From contig NZ_JAVIFT010000002.1 of the NCBI RefSeq assembly GCF_031157355.1, forward strand, positions 606,501 to 670,500: DNA of 64,000 nucleotides, written 5' to 3'. Positions 28,178-36,693 of this stretch are shown one piece after another. Position numbers and translations under genes: made by a program. Source of the stretch: Hyphomicrobium sp. LHD-15. Lineage in GTDB: Bacteria; Pseudomonadota; Alphaproteobacteria; Rhizobiales; Hyphomicrobiaceae. How positions within the stretch are numbered: position 1 is the stretch's first letter; each line of letters opens with the position of its first letter. A model generated the notes under the pieces. That model searched no databases, had not been told where the DNA came from, and worked only from the letters and a program-made list of their open reading frames with translations.

Positions 28178-29437
28178 ATGGACAAGAAACTTGCGGATCA
28201 TTTGGAAGGCGCCGCATCACGCGTGGATCGGCGTTTGCCCGTCACCGTGCTTTCGGGCTTTCTTGGCGCGGGCAAGACAACGCTGCTCAACCACGTGTTG
28301 AACAATCGCGATGGTCTCAAGGTCGCGGTGATCGTCAACGACATGAGCGAAGTGAACATCGATGCCGATCTCGTCGAAAAGGGCGGCGCCAATCTCTCGC
28401 GCACGGACGAGATGCTGGTCGAGATGTCGAACGGCTGCATCTGCTGCACACTGCGCGACGATCTTCTGAAGGAAGTGCGCCGGCTCGCCGCGGAACGGCG
28501 CTTCGATTACCTGCTGATCGAATCGACGGGTATCGCCGAGCCGTTGCCGGTCGCCACGACTTTCGAATTCCGCGACGAGGACGGCCACAGTCTTTCTGAC
28601 GTTGCGCGCCTCGACACGATGGTGACGGTGGTCGATGCGGCGCACCTTCTCAGGGATTACTCCTCGCAAGATTTCCTCAAGGATCGCGGAGAGGTGGCCG
28701 GCGACGAGGACGAGCGGCCGCTGGTGCAGCTTCTCGTCGATCAGATCGAGTTCGCGGATGTCATCGTGCTGAACAAGATCGACGTGGCGGCGCCGCAGGA
28801 CGTCGAGGCCGCGCGCGCTATCATCCGGTCGCTCAACGCCGATGCCCGCGTGATCGAGACGAGCCATGCCCGTGTCGATGGCCGCGATATTCTCGACACG
28901 GGGCTTTTCAATTTCGAGACCGCGCACCGTCATCCGACCTGGTTCAAGGAGCTGAACGGCTTCAAGGATCACAAGCCCGAGACCGAGGAGTACGGAATCT
29001 CGAGCTTCGTCTATCGGGCCCGCGGTCCGTTCGAGCCCGCGAAGCTGCATTCATTCTTGAACCAATCCTGGCCGGGCGTCGTTCGCGCCAAGGGCTTCTT
29101 CTGGCTTGCGACGCGTCCGCAGTGGGTGGGAGAGCTGGCGCAAGCGGGTGCGCTCGTGCGGCACGAGGCAATCGGCTACTGGTGGGCGGCCGTGCCGAAG
29201 AAGAACTGGCCGCAGGATGACGATCTCGTCGGGCGTATCAACAAGACCTGGCATAAACTGTGGGGCGACCGGCGCCAGGAGATCGTTTTCATCGGAACGC
29301 GGGACATGGACAAGGCGGCGATGCTGGCCGCGCTGGATGCGTGTCTCCTGAAGCTTCCTGAGGATGGCGCCGTCGATACGGCGCAATGGGCGAAGCTGCC
29401 CGATCCGTTCCCGGAATGGGAACGCGATGCGGCATAA
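28178..29437 (+). CDS. CobW/P47K (COG0523) GTPase, putative zinc metallochaperone
   Basis: A 419-residue G3E-family P-loop GTPase. The Walker A is [17 protein letters not shown], the metal-binding CxCC motif is [11 protein letters not shown], the Walker B region is [14 protein letters not shown] and the guanine motif is LNKID. The C-terminal CobW_C domain starts near [16 protein letters not shown] and ends in [11 protein letters not shown]. Members supply metals, mostly zinc, to target proteins under limitation; the length and the WKKL-like end fit the ZigA/ZagA-type subgroup. It starts at ATG with GCGGGA close before. A Zur-like operator lies in the long leader; no known zinc protein is encoded beside it, so its client is open. 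Confidence 0.85.
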   Translation: MDKKLADHLEGAASRVDRRLPVTVLSGFLGAGKTTLLNHVLNNRDGLKVAVIVNDMSEVNIDADLVEKGGANLSRTDEMLVEMSNGCICCTLRDDLLKEVRRLAAERRFDYLLIESTGIAEPLPVATTFEFRDEDGHSLSDVARLDTMVTVVDAAHLLRDYSSQDFLKDRGEVAGDEDERPLVQLLVDQIEFADVIVLNKIDVAAPQDVEAARAIIRSLNADARVIETSHARVDGRDILDTGLFNFETAHRHPTWFKELNGFKDHKPETEEYGISSFVYRARGPFEPAKLHSFLNQSWPGVVRAKGFFWLATRPQWVGELAQAGALVRHEAIGYWWAAVPKKNWPQDDDLVGRINKTWHKLWGDRRQEIVFIGTRDMDKAAMLAALDACLLKLPEDGAVDTAQWAKLPDPFPEWERDAA

Positions 29438-29442
29438 ACAAA

Positions 29443-29475
29443 ATGCGCCAGGGCAATGTGTTTGACCTGGCGCAT
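29443..29475. terminator. bidirectional terminator
   Basis: ATGCGCCAGG (29443-29452) and CCTGGCGCAT (29466-29475) form a perfect 10-bp stem with a 13-base loop between two convergent genes. On the minus strand it is followed by TTTTGTTTA, on the plus strand by CTCTTTC. Confidence 0.8.
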
Positions 29476-29480
29476 CTCTT

Positions 29481-30209
29481 TCAAAGACGCTGAACGCGCC
29501 GGTAGAGCACCACGAGATAGAAGAAGATAAACATATAGTAGAAGGTTTCGGTCACTTCGCTCGGGCGTGCGACCAAGTCGGGTACGAGATCGTTTTTCTG
29601 CAGCCGGTCTATGACCTTGAAAACGACCGCGCACAGCGAGACCGGAAGCAGAGCGATCGGTGGCGTCAAAATCGCGATCAAGTCGCCGCCGATGGGGCCG
29701 CGTGCTTGCACGACGAAAGGCGCAACGATGCCACCCAGTACGATCGCAAGCTCAAGGACAAGCTGGGGCCCTTGGTTGAAGTAGTACGACGTGTTGTGCA
29801 GGTTGGTCTCGTCCTGCCGATTGATGTTCGACCACGCTTCCGGCGTGCTCCATTGAAAGAAATGCTGCCCCCAGCTTTCTTCCTCTCCGGCGATGTAAAA
29901 GCACGCGACGGCGAACGCGATGACGGCACCGCGAAGGTAGGCAATTCGCCGGGTTTGCTCCATGCGGAGGATCCGGAGACAAATGAGAACTCCGATTGCC
30001 GGAAGCAGGAAATGAGAGCGCTCCAGATATCCGGAGTGCTCCGGCAGGAAGTGGCTGATGTAGTAGTCGGGCGCCAGCGCGTACGTGACAAGCGCGATGA
30101 CGGCCACCGCAGGCGGAATGGCCCACCACCAAACCTCGCGGGGCGAGGGGCCCCACAATGCCGCGGGCGGATAGTCATGGGCGGCGCGTTGGTGAAACTC
30201 CTTCGTCAT
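29481..30209 (-). CDS. multi-pass membrane protein of unknown function
   Basis: A 242-residue integral membrane protein with about six hydrophobic helices (for example VWWWAIPPAVAVIALVTYAL, LRGAVIAFAVACFYIAG and FYYMFIFFYLVVLY). Between helices it carries GEEESWGQHFFQWSTPEAW and DETNLHNTSYYFN; I recall a similar EEISWGQ...NLHN pattern in uncharacterised bacterial membrane proteins, with no function known. The conserved Glu-Glu, Trp, His and Asn residues could form an active or binding site facing the membrane surface. The start codon overlaps the stop of the preceding small gene by four bases (ATGA), and GGAGGG lies upstream, so the two are translationally coupled. A bidirectional terminator ends the unit. 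Confidence 0.75.
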   Translation of the reverse strand: MTKEFHQRAAHDYPPAALWGPSPREVWWWAIPPAVAVIALVTYALAPDYYISHFLPEHSGYLERSHFLLPAIGVLICLRILRMEQTRRIAYLRGAVIAFAVACFYIAGEEESWGQHFFQWSTPEAWSNINRQDETNLHNTSYYFNQGPQLVLELAIVLGGIVAPFVVQARGPIGGDLIAILTPPIALLPVSLCAVVFKVIDRLQKNDLVPDLVARPSEVTETFYYMFIFFYLVVLYRRVQRL

Positions 30210-30412
30210 TCCGCCCTCCGCTTGATCACGAGCGGCGGGCGAGGAGCGGCTGGCGTGGTTTTCGGAAGCAGATAGAGCACACCGACGAGCGGGGGGAGCA
30301 GCAAGCACCAGGCTGCCCATGACGACACATTTCTGTTTCTGCTTTTGGCGAGGATGGCGCCAGCGATTGCGGATGTGAGTGCGATGGCACCCCAAACAAC
30401 GATTTCAATCAT
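30206..30412 (-). CDS. small membrane protein coupled to the downstream membrane protein
   Basis: A 68-residue protein with two hydrophobic helices (IEIVVWGAIALTSAIAGAIL and WAAWCLLLPPLVGVLYLL) separated by a short basic loop, and a basic Pro-rich tail. The topology is that of PLDc_N-type or similar small membrane proteins, but no family motif is certain. Its stop overlaps the start of the next gene by four bases, so a joint function is likely. I do not recognise it further. Confidence 0.65.
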   Translation of the reverse strand: MIEIVVWGAIALTSAIAGAILAKSRNRNVSSWAAWCLLLPPLVGVLYLLPKTTPAAPRPPLVIKRRAE

Positions 30413-30543
30413 GCACGAGTTCTTTCAACGGATGATCCGAACGTTTCGAAGCAAGACCCCATGTCACGGCAACGTCGCTCGGCGTCTCGAACCGAGCGAC
30501 GGGGCGAGATGCGGCTGACGGGCCATGAAGGGTGAGAAAACGG

Positions 30544-30879
30544 TCAGGCGGACGGTGGGCCGCGTGGTGTGTTGGCCGGATCGCGGACTTGATGCGTGAT
30601 TGAAAGGAAAGGCGTCGCACGCGGCTGAGATGAGTGCCGATCCGGTTTCGGAAACTCCGCGCGCGCAACGTCGGCCGGAGCGCTTTCGAACTTGATCGTG
30701 CTGAGGCGCTGGCAGAAGGCTTTCGGCGCTTCTTCGTCGAACTGGTCTTCGCCCTGTGGGCGCGTGTTGGCGAATGCGCCGTCTGCGTCAGTGGCGCCGA
30801 TCAGGACCTGAAGATGCGGAGCGGCTTCAGCCGGAGGCGAAGCTGCAGCGGCAACTGCGGCCAGGAAAATCGCCAGCAA
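30544..30879 (-). CDS. hypothetical secreted protein
   Basis: An open frame of 111 residues beginning MLAIFLAAVAAAASPPAEAA, a signal-peptide-like segment. The hydrophobic stretch continues in frame for several codons upstream of this TTG (Ser-Ile-Leu-Arg-Thr), so the real start may be an unusual CTG about 18 bases earlier; no ATG or GTG fits. The mature part has one Cys and no recognised domain. The composition is close to that of antisense frames, so it is only a moderately likely gene. Confidence 0.4.
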   Translation of the reverse strand: MLAIFLAAVAAAASPPAEAAPHLQVLIGATDADGAFANTRPQGEDQFDEEAPKAFCQRLSTIKFESAPADVARAEFPKPDRHSSQPRATPFLSITHQVRDPANTPRGPPSA

Positions 30880-31074
30880 TGTTCGTAAGATCGACAGCCG
30901 AGTGTCCCCAGGTTCGAGAGCGGTTCGCTTGTGCCAACGACAAGGTGCCTAAATTAAGGAAATTGCGATCAAATGATTGCTGGAGGCAGGCCGGCGCCTG
31001 TCTTTTCGAGCGGATTCGCCTTGCGCCGATTGGCCGATTGCGTGCTTCGGGCGCCTTCTTGGAGATGACGTGCG

Positions 31075-32118
31075 TTGATCTCGTTCCGGCCGGCCATGCA
31101 TCTCCTCAAGAAAGCGTGTGGCTGGCAAGAGCCGGATCTCGAGGCGACGGCGCCTGAGCGCTGGGTTATTGCTCCGAGCGACAAGCGGTATATTCAACCC
31201 GCGAAGTTCCTGCCGGGGCAGCTCGAACGTATTCGTGCGGCAGAGTTCGGCAGCGTCGAAGAGGTCGTGCGCGACCTGCGCGGTGGCTTCGAGGCTAGCC
31301 AGGGGCCGACCCTGGGCTTCAGGCTCAAGCATGTCGATTTCGTCGATGGGGTGCTCTATGCGCCAGGAGCGTTCAAGCACCTGCGGCGGCGCCAGCACAA
31401 GTATCCGGCCTATGTGATCCCGACCGAACGGGTCAGCGGGGCGCTCTACGAGAGCTGGATCGGCAACACCTGGTTCGGCACCTGGCTTTGCGAGGATTGC
31501 CTGACCTATCCGCTCGCCGAGCAGTATGGGGCGCCGGTGACGACCGCGCCGACGCCGAAAGGGCATGTCGCGACCTACGAGGTGAAGCTCGGGCACCGTC
31601 CGCGCCGGATCGAGCGGGCTCATTTCGACGAGCTCATTCTGTTCAGTGACGGGGCGCACAACGCGCACCGCAAGGCGCGGGCCGACCAGCTGCGCGCCCG
31701 CCTCGTCGCCGGGGTACCGATTGAGCCGAACCCGGGGGTGTTTCTGCTCCGCGGACAATCGGGCATGCGCCGTCTGCTGCTCAACGAGCGGGAGATTGCC
31801 GACAAGGTTGCGGCCACAAAAGGATTCCGGGTCCTCGATCCGATGAACAGCACGGTTGACGAGATCATCGCGGCTTGCGCGGGGGCCAGCGTGGTCATGG
31901 GCGTGGAGGGGAGCCAGCTGGTGCACGGGCTCATGGTGATGCCGCAGGATGCCACCCTTTTCGTGATCCAGCCGCCGGATCGAGCCGTCTCCGCCCTCAA
32001 GGTGATTACGGATCGCCAGGGGCAGGGCTATTCATTCGTGGTGGGGACGGGAAGCCAGGACGGGTTTACGGCAAGCTGGGACGAAATTGAACGTACATTC
32101 GATTTGATTTTAAACTGA
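31075..32118 (+). CDS. glycosyltransferase family 61 protein
   Basis: A 347-residue protein of the GT61 (DUF563) family, which transfers xylose or N-acetylglucosamine in eukaryotes and serves polysaccharide synthesis in bacteria. The C-terminal half carries the family core: VFLLRGQSGMRRLLLNE, GFRVLDP, and AGASVVMGVEGSQLVHGLMV, followed by TLFVIQPPDR. No signal peptide or membrane helix is seen. A TTG start with GGAG 10 bases upstream was taken; an ATG 7 codons later is an alternative without a clear ribosome site. It precedes by 253 bases the acetyltransferase-ligase-ACP-decarboxylase operon, and the two may jointly build a modified surface glycan. Confidence 0.75.
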   Translation: MISFRPAMHLLKKACGWQEPDLEATAPERWVIAPSDKRYIQPAKFLPGQLERIRAAEFGSVEEVVRDLRGGFEASQGPTLGFRLKHVDFVDGVLYAPGAFKHLRRRQHKYPAYVIPTERVSGALYESWIGNTWFGTWLCEDCLTYPLAEQYGAPVTTAPTPKGHVATYEVKLGHRPRRIERAHFDELILFSDGAHNAHRKARADQLRARLVAGVPIEPNPGVFLLRGQSGMRRLLLNEREIADKVAATKGFRVLDPMNSTVDEIIAACAGASVVMGVEGSQLVHGLMVMPQDATLFVIQPPDRAVSALKVITDRQGQGYSFVVGTGSQDGFTASWDEIERTFDLILN

Positions 32119-32371
32119 TTTTTTCCTCTTCATAACGCGTTAGGCGATATCGCCATTTTCGTTTGATCGGACCCCTCGGTAGGGTGCATTTTGCAACCTG
32201 GGCTTGCTCTCCGTATTTACTTAGTTGCGCGATGACGCGGCGAAAACACAGGTTTTTCCGTACGCGAACTGAAAATTATTCTATTATACCGAAGTCTATA
32301 TCTCTGCGTTAACATGCGGAGGTGTAGCTACCTATGTAAGCGTACGCCCATTGGGGAGAGATACTGGGCGA
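32119..32371. other. AT-rich intergenic region, probable promoter of the ligase operon
   Basis: The 253 bases are AT-richer than the surroundings, with stretches such as AAATTATTCTATTATACC around 32270-32290, and a small palindrome GGCGATATCGCC at 32143-32154. This likely drives the four-gene operon that follows. Confidence 0.4.
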
Positions 32372-32920
32372 ATGACGGATACGTTGTTTAATCTTGTCCG
32401 CGGCGACTACGAACGACACGGCGGGTCTCTTGCAAGCACCGCTTTCTTGTCGTTGTGCGTCTACCGCTTTGGTCGGTGGGGTCTTGCACTTCCCAGCCCG
32501 ATCGCGCGCAACGTGGTCAGTAAGGTTTACGGCGTCATCAATTTCGTGGTCGCGAACGTGACAAAGATCTGGATCCCGCCACAGGTGCAGATCGGCAAGG
32601 ACTTCCACATTATCCACGCGGAAGGTTCTCTCTCCATCCATCCCGATGTCGTCATCGGCGACAGGCTCGGCGTAATGCATAACGTGACGATCGGGACGAA
32701 CATGGATACTGCGTGCCCGGTTATCGGGAACGATGTTTTTATCGGGGTGAATTCGACCGTGCTCGGCGGCATAACGGTCGGCGATCGCGTGCGTATTGCC
32801 GCCAACACAGCGGTGACGACCGACGTACCTTCGGATTCGATCGTCGTCGGCTCACCGGCCAAGATCTATCCGCGTCTTGCTCCGATCATGAGCAAAAGCG
32901 CCGCAACCCAAGCGGCTTGA
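32372..32920 (+). CDS. serine acetyltransferase-like (LbH) O-acetyltransferase
   Basis: A 182-residue left-handed beta-helix acyltransferase of the CysE/WcaB type. After an N-terminal helical part, hexapeptide repeats run from about residue 70 to 165: VQIGKDFHIIHAEGSLSIHP, VIGDRLGVMHNVTIGTN and VIGNDVFIGVNSTVLGGITV, ending in VVGSPAKIY. It is shorter than E. coli CysE (273 residues), as are the acetyltransferases found in polysaccharide clusters. It could make O-acetylserine, or acetylate a sugar or the carrier-bound product of the neighbours. An in-frame TTG seven codons upstream was rejected. It is 43 bases ahead of the ligase. Confidence 0.75.
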   Translation: MTDTLFNLVRGDYERHGGSLASTAFLSLCVYRFGRWGLALPSPIARNVVSKVYGVINFVVANVTKIWIPPQVQIGKDFHIIHAEGSLSIHPDVVIGDRLGVMHNVTIGTNMDTACPVIGNDVFIGVNSTVLGGITVGDRVRIAANTAVTTDVPSDSIVVGSPAKIYPRLAPIMSKSAATQAA

Positions 32921-32963
32921 GGCGATTCCAACGGCACTTGTGACGAATACCGGAGAAACGGCC

Positions 32964-34577
32964 GTGAACGCGCTGACGACAAATTTCTATCAGCTGCTCG
33001 CGGACAATCTCAGCCTGCGTCCGAACAAGACGGCGTTGGTGGATGCCGACCGTTCCGTGACCTTCGCGGAAGTGGCCGCCGAGGTCGATCGGATCGCTGG
33101 CTATCTTCAGGCGCAGGGCATCCGGCCAGGCGATCGTGTCATCGTTCATCTTCGCAAGCGCATCGCCGAGGTCACGACGATGTTCGCCGCCTCCAAGGTC
33201 GGCGCGGTGGTGGTCAACGTCAACGTCCAATGGACGCTCGAACAGCTTGCCTACATCGCCGACGACTGCGGGGCGCGCCTCGCGATCGTGGAGCCGAGGA
33301 CGGCCAACGCGCTTGCGGGCAGCTCGCTGCCCCGGACCGTCTCACGCGTGCTGGTGGCGGGGGAGGCTCCCGATGCCGCTGGCTTCGACGGCTGGGCGGT
33401 TGCGATGGGCAGCTCTGGAGGCTCGGAAGTCTCGCGCCTCGATAGCGAGCTCGCGATGATCATCTACACGTCTGGCTCGACCGGTAAGCCCAAGGGCGTG
33501 ATGCTGAGCCACCGCAACATCGTGGCCGGCGCGCGCTCCGTGGCGCGTTATCTCAAGCTCGGCGAGGACGATCGGCTCTTGAGCGTGCTCCCGTACAGTT
33601 TCGACTACGGGCTCAACCAGCTCACGACGATGATGTTGGTCGGCGGCTTGGTGGTGCATCAGCCCGTCGTCATGGCGGCCGAGATTGTGAACGCGCTCGA
33701 AAAGCATGCGATTACGGGTCTCGCGGCGGTTCCTCCGCTCTGGGGCCAGATCGTTCGGTTGCTCGACGAGAGCCCGCGATCGCTTCCGGCGCTCCGGCGG
33801 ATCACGAATTCCGGCGGCAAGGTGCCGTCGAACGTTCTCGAGCGTATGCCTGCGGTGTTTCCGAACGTCGATGTCGTGCTGATGTATGGGCTGACGGAAG
33901 CTTTTCGTTCCACCTATCTCGCGCCGGAGAAATTTGCGCGGAAGAAGGGCTCTATCGGACGGGCCATTCCCGGCGCGGAAGTTTACGTCATCAAGCACGG
34001 TGAAGGCGTCGCCAAGCCCGGCGAGCAGGGTGAGCTGGTTCATCGCGGACCGCTCGTCAGCCTGGGCTATTGGGGAAAGCCGGAGGTGACGGCGGAAAAA
34101 ATTCGGCCCTGTCCCGAGCTTTCCTCGTTGATCGGAGACGAGCCGGTCGTCTACAGCGGCGATACCGTGAAGATCGACGCGGATGGGGACCTCTGGTTTG
34201 TCTCGCGCAACGACGCCATGATCAAGACGAGCGGATTCCGGTTGAGCCCCGAAGAGGTGGAGGATCTAATCCACCGCAGTGGCATGGTGGGAGACGCGGT
34301 CGCTTTCGGCGTCGCCGACGACGAGCTTGGCGAGGTCGTTCATGTCGCCGTTACGCCGCTCGATGGCTACGACGAGCGCGCGCTGACCAAGCACTGCCGG
34401 CTGGTGATGCCGCATTACATGATTCCGCGGGAGGTTCATGTTTGGCGTGGAAGCATGCCGCGCACGTCGAGCGGAAAGCTTGCGCGGCCGGATATTGTCG
34501 CAAGGTGCCGCGAAAGGCTGTCGCGGGGGGCACCATGTGACGCGGACGCGGGGATGAGCCAGCCACTGGCTGGTTGA
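32964..34577 (+). CDS. AMP-forming acyl/aminoacyl ligase (exosortase A-associated type)
   Basis: A 537-residue ANL-superfamily adenylating enzyme. Motifs in order: YTSGSTGKPKGVMLSH (A3), YGLTEAFRSTYL (A5), YSGDTVKIDADGDLWFVSR (A7-A8) and the catalytic Lys block MPRTSSGKLARP (A10). It would activate a carboxylic acid as adenylate and load the thiol of the adjacent carrier protein. The combination with an ACP and a lysA-like PLP decarboxylase matches the exosortase A-associated acyl-CoA ligase family (TIGR03098). The start at GTG 32964 was chosen because CCGGAG lies 8 bases before it; a GTG eight codons upstream lacks one. It follows the acetyltransferase and precedes the ACP by 23 bases. Confidence 0.8.
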   Translation: MNALTTNFYQLLADNLSLRPNKTALVDADRSVTFAEVAAEVDRIAGYLQAQGIRPGDRVIVHLRKRIAEVTTMFAASKVGAVVVNVNVQWTLEQLAYIADDCGARLAIVEPRTANALAGSSLPRTVSRVLVAGEAPDAAGFDGWAVAMGSSGGSEVSRLDSELAMIIYTSGSTGKPKGVMLSHRNIVAGARSVARYLKLGEDDRLLSVLPYSFDYGLNQLTTMMLVGGLVVHQPVVMAAEIVNALEKHAITGLAAVPPLWGQIVRLLDESPRSLPALRRITNSGGKVPSNVLERMPAVFPNVDVVLMYGLTEAFRSTYLAPEKFARKKGSIGRAIPGAEVYVIKHGEGVAKPGEQGELVHRGPLVSLGYWGKPEVTAEKIRPCPELSSLIGDEPVVYSGDTVKIDADGDLWFVSRNDAMIKTSGFRLSPEEVEDLIHRSGMVGDAVAFGVADDELGEVVHVAVTPLDGYDERALTKHCRLVMPHYMIPREVHVWRGSMPRTSSGKLARPDIVARCRERLSRGAPCDADAGMSQPLAG

Positions 34578-34600
34578 AGGAAAGGGGTAGAGGGAACGCC

Positions 34601-34837
34601 GTGAAACTGACCGAAATGAAATTGATCACGTTTCTCAATGGAACGCTGAAGATCGATGGGGAGCTGGTTGCCGATACCGAGCTCTTCTCTTCGGGTGCGC
34701 TCGATTCAGTTGCGATGCTGCAGCTCATCACGTTCGTCGAGGAAGAGGCGGGAATTCGCGTACGGCCGGAAGACGTCACGCTCGACAACTTCGATTCAGC
34801 AACCCGGATCGTGCGTTTTGCAGAAAGCCAATTGTGA
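34601..34837 (+). CDS. acyl carrier protein
   Basis: A 78-residue carrier protein. The phosphopantetheine site is LDSVAM, with Ser36 as the attachment residue (a DSV variant of the usual DSL). Acidic helix II (LQLITFVEEEAGI) and the C-terminal FDSATRIVRFAESQL follow the canonical ACP fold. It would carry the acyl or aminoacyl group made by the ligase. GTG is taken as start because GAGGGAA lies 6 bases upstream; an ATG five codons later is possible. It is one base upstream of the PLP decarboxylase start, a sign of translational coupling. Confidence 0.85.
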   Translation: MKLTEMKLITFLNGTLKIDGELVADTELFSSGALDSVAMLQLITFVEEEAGIRVRPEDVTLDNFDSATRIVRFAESQL

Positions 34838-34838
34838 C

Positions 34839-36077
34839 ATGGCCGGTGGCATTGCCACCATCGATCAGCAACTCGAGAATGCCGCGCGTGCTTTCGGCAC
34901 GCCCACGTATGTCTATTTCGCCGATGCCATCGAGACGCGCGCGCAACGGCTGCAGGCTGCGTTCGGGGGAAGGTTTGCGCTGAGCTATGCGGCCAAGAGC
35001 AATCCCAATCCGGGGGTGCTTTCCTGGCTGAAGGCGCATGTCGCGTTTCTGGACGTCTCATCGATCGGCGAGCTTCGGCTCGGAATCGGGGCCGGATGGG
35101 ATGCCAAACGGGCAAGCTTCACCGGGCCGGGCAAGCGCGAATTCGAGCTTCGTGAGGCCATTGAAAACGGTGTCGGAGAGCTGGTGGTCGAATCCGTGCG
35201 CGAGGCAATCGCGGCGGACCGGATCGCGGCGTTACTCGGGCGGGTGCAGGATGTGATGATCCGCATTGCCCCCGCACGGGTGCCGAAAGGCTTCGGAGAC
35301 CAGATGGCGGGGCGCCCGGTTGCATTCGGGATCGATGTCGAATGCATGCACGACGAGCTGCCGAAGATCTTTGCACTGGCGAACCTTCGCGTCATGGGCC
35401 TCCACATCTATTCGGGAACCCAGTGCCTCAAGCCGGATGCGATCTCGGAAAACTATCGAACCTTCATCGCCGTGTTTCGTGAAGTCTCAGAGCGCTATGG
35501 GTTCAGTCCCGAAAAGCTCGTGTTCGGATCCGGTCTCGGCATCCCTTATCACAATGGCGACGCACCGCTCGATCTCGACGCGGTCGCGAGCGGAATTGTC
35601 GACGAGCTCGATGCGCTCAAGAGCGAGCCGCGCTTTTCGGGTACGCAGCTCGTGCTGGAACTCGGCCGGTATCTGGTCGGCGAGGCCGGATATTTCCTGA
35701 CCCGCGTGATCTCGGTGAAGGACTCGCGCGGGAGCCGGATTGCGATCTGCGACGGGGGTATGAACAATCACCTGCCCGCATCCGGGCATTTCGGAATGGT
35801 CATCCACCGCAACTATCTCATGCACAAAGTGGGCGGCAGCGATGCAGGGCTCGAGAAGGTCGATCTCGTCGGGCCGCTCTGCACCTCGATCGACCGGCTG
35901 GCCAGCGGTGTCATGCTGCCGCGGGTGGAGGAGGGGGATCTCATTGCCGTGCACGGCAGCGGGGCCTACGGCCTGACGGCAAGCCCTATTCATTTCATTA
36001 GCCACGCCGCCCCGCGCGAGGTGCTCGTCGATCAATATGGGCAGCATGACGTGACGCGGGCGTTCGGCGCGCTCTGA
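34839..36077 (+). CDS. PLP-dependent decarboxylase, type III (exosortase A-associated type)
   Basis: A 412-residue alanine-racemase-fold decarboxylase related to diaminopimelate decarboxylase LysA. The PLP lysine is in LSYAAKSNPNPG (about residue 49), the phosphate glycines are in VFGSGLGIPY, and the cofactor/substrate block GRYLVGEAGYF lies near residue 275. The active-site cysteine motif reads GPLCTSIDRLA, whereas canonical LysA has CESGD, so the Glu that contacts the substrate is replaced and diaminopimelate is unlikely as substrate. Members of this family (TIGR03099 type) stand beside an ACP and an acyl ligase in exosortase A clusters. The start lies next to the ACP stop with no proper ribosome site of its own. 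Confidence 0.8.
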   Translation: MAGGIATIDQQLENAARAFGTPTYVYFADAIETRAQRLQAAFGGRFALSYAAKSNPNPGVLSWLKAHVAFLDVSSIGELRLGIGAGWDAKRASFTGPGKREFELREAIENGVGELVVESVREAIAADRIAALLGRVQDVMIRIAPARVPKGFGDQMAGRPVAFGIDVECMHDELPKIFALANLRVMGLHIYSGTQCLKPDAISENYRTFIAVFREVSERYGFSPEKLVFGSGLGIPYHNGDAPLDLDAVASGIVDELDALKSEPRFSGTQLVLELGRYLVGEAGYFLTRVISVKDSRGSRIAICDGGMNNHLPASGHFGMVIHRNYLMHKVGGSDAGLEKVDLVGPLCTSIDRLASGVMLPRVEEGDLIAVHGSGAYGLTASPIHFISHAAPREVLVDQYGQHDVTRAFGAL

Positions 36078-36175
36078 TCGCGCAGCATTGCGCGCGGAGA
36101 TCTAGTGATCTCGGGGCGCGAAGCCACCTGCGCGATGCAGGCACCCATCATAATTTATTGATTTTGTTTTGAAAT

Positions 36176-36252
<77 letters not shown>

Positions 36253-36693
36253 ATACCGACGTGTATTCAGCCCGACGCGCTCCCTTTTGGAAACCGTGTC
36301 GCGCCGCTCGAATGATCTGGCCAGCTTTTGATCTTGGCGCTGATCTGGGCCTGAAGACCCCGCACTGCGGGACGGCCCGTTCGAAGGAGCCGCAGCAGCG
36401 CGGCTCGGGAGGGTCTATAGCACGATTTTTGGCTTTGTGAACCCCACTCGCGCGGGTGTTGTGCATGACCGTGGATAGCCCGAACGGCCGCCCAGGAAAG
36501 CCGGGGCCAAAACGGGGATTCCGGCTTCGAATAGTCTCGGCTGCGGGGCTGTTCTTTCGTATAAGGTGGCCATCGATACGGCGGTCAGTATCCATGGCGT
36601 CGCCGCTTCCGTTGCATCGCTACGATGCCCATCGACCGAGCTTTCCTTTTCGAGGGCCGGTTCCTGGAGAACTCTAGGCGAGACTTCCCACGT
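36253..36693. other. intergenic region between tRNA-fMet and pabBC
   Basis: The 441 bases must contain the tRNA promoter (minus strand) and the pabBC promoter (plus strand). No confident promoter or operator was identified. The pabBC frame is open back to 36625, so up to 23 extra codons could belong to that gene. Confidence 0.4.

Noticed and set aside
32143-32154. Palindrome GGCGATATCGCC as a terminator
   Set aside because: Only a 4-bp stem is possible with a minimal loop, and the T-tract is interrupted.
31075-36077. A full exosortase/PEP-CTERM system
   Set aside because: No multi-pass EpsH-like protein with Cys/Arg/His motifs and no PEP-CTERM sorting signal were seen in the window.
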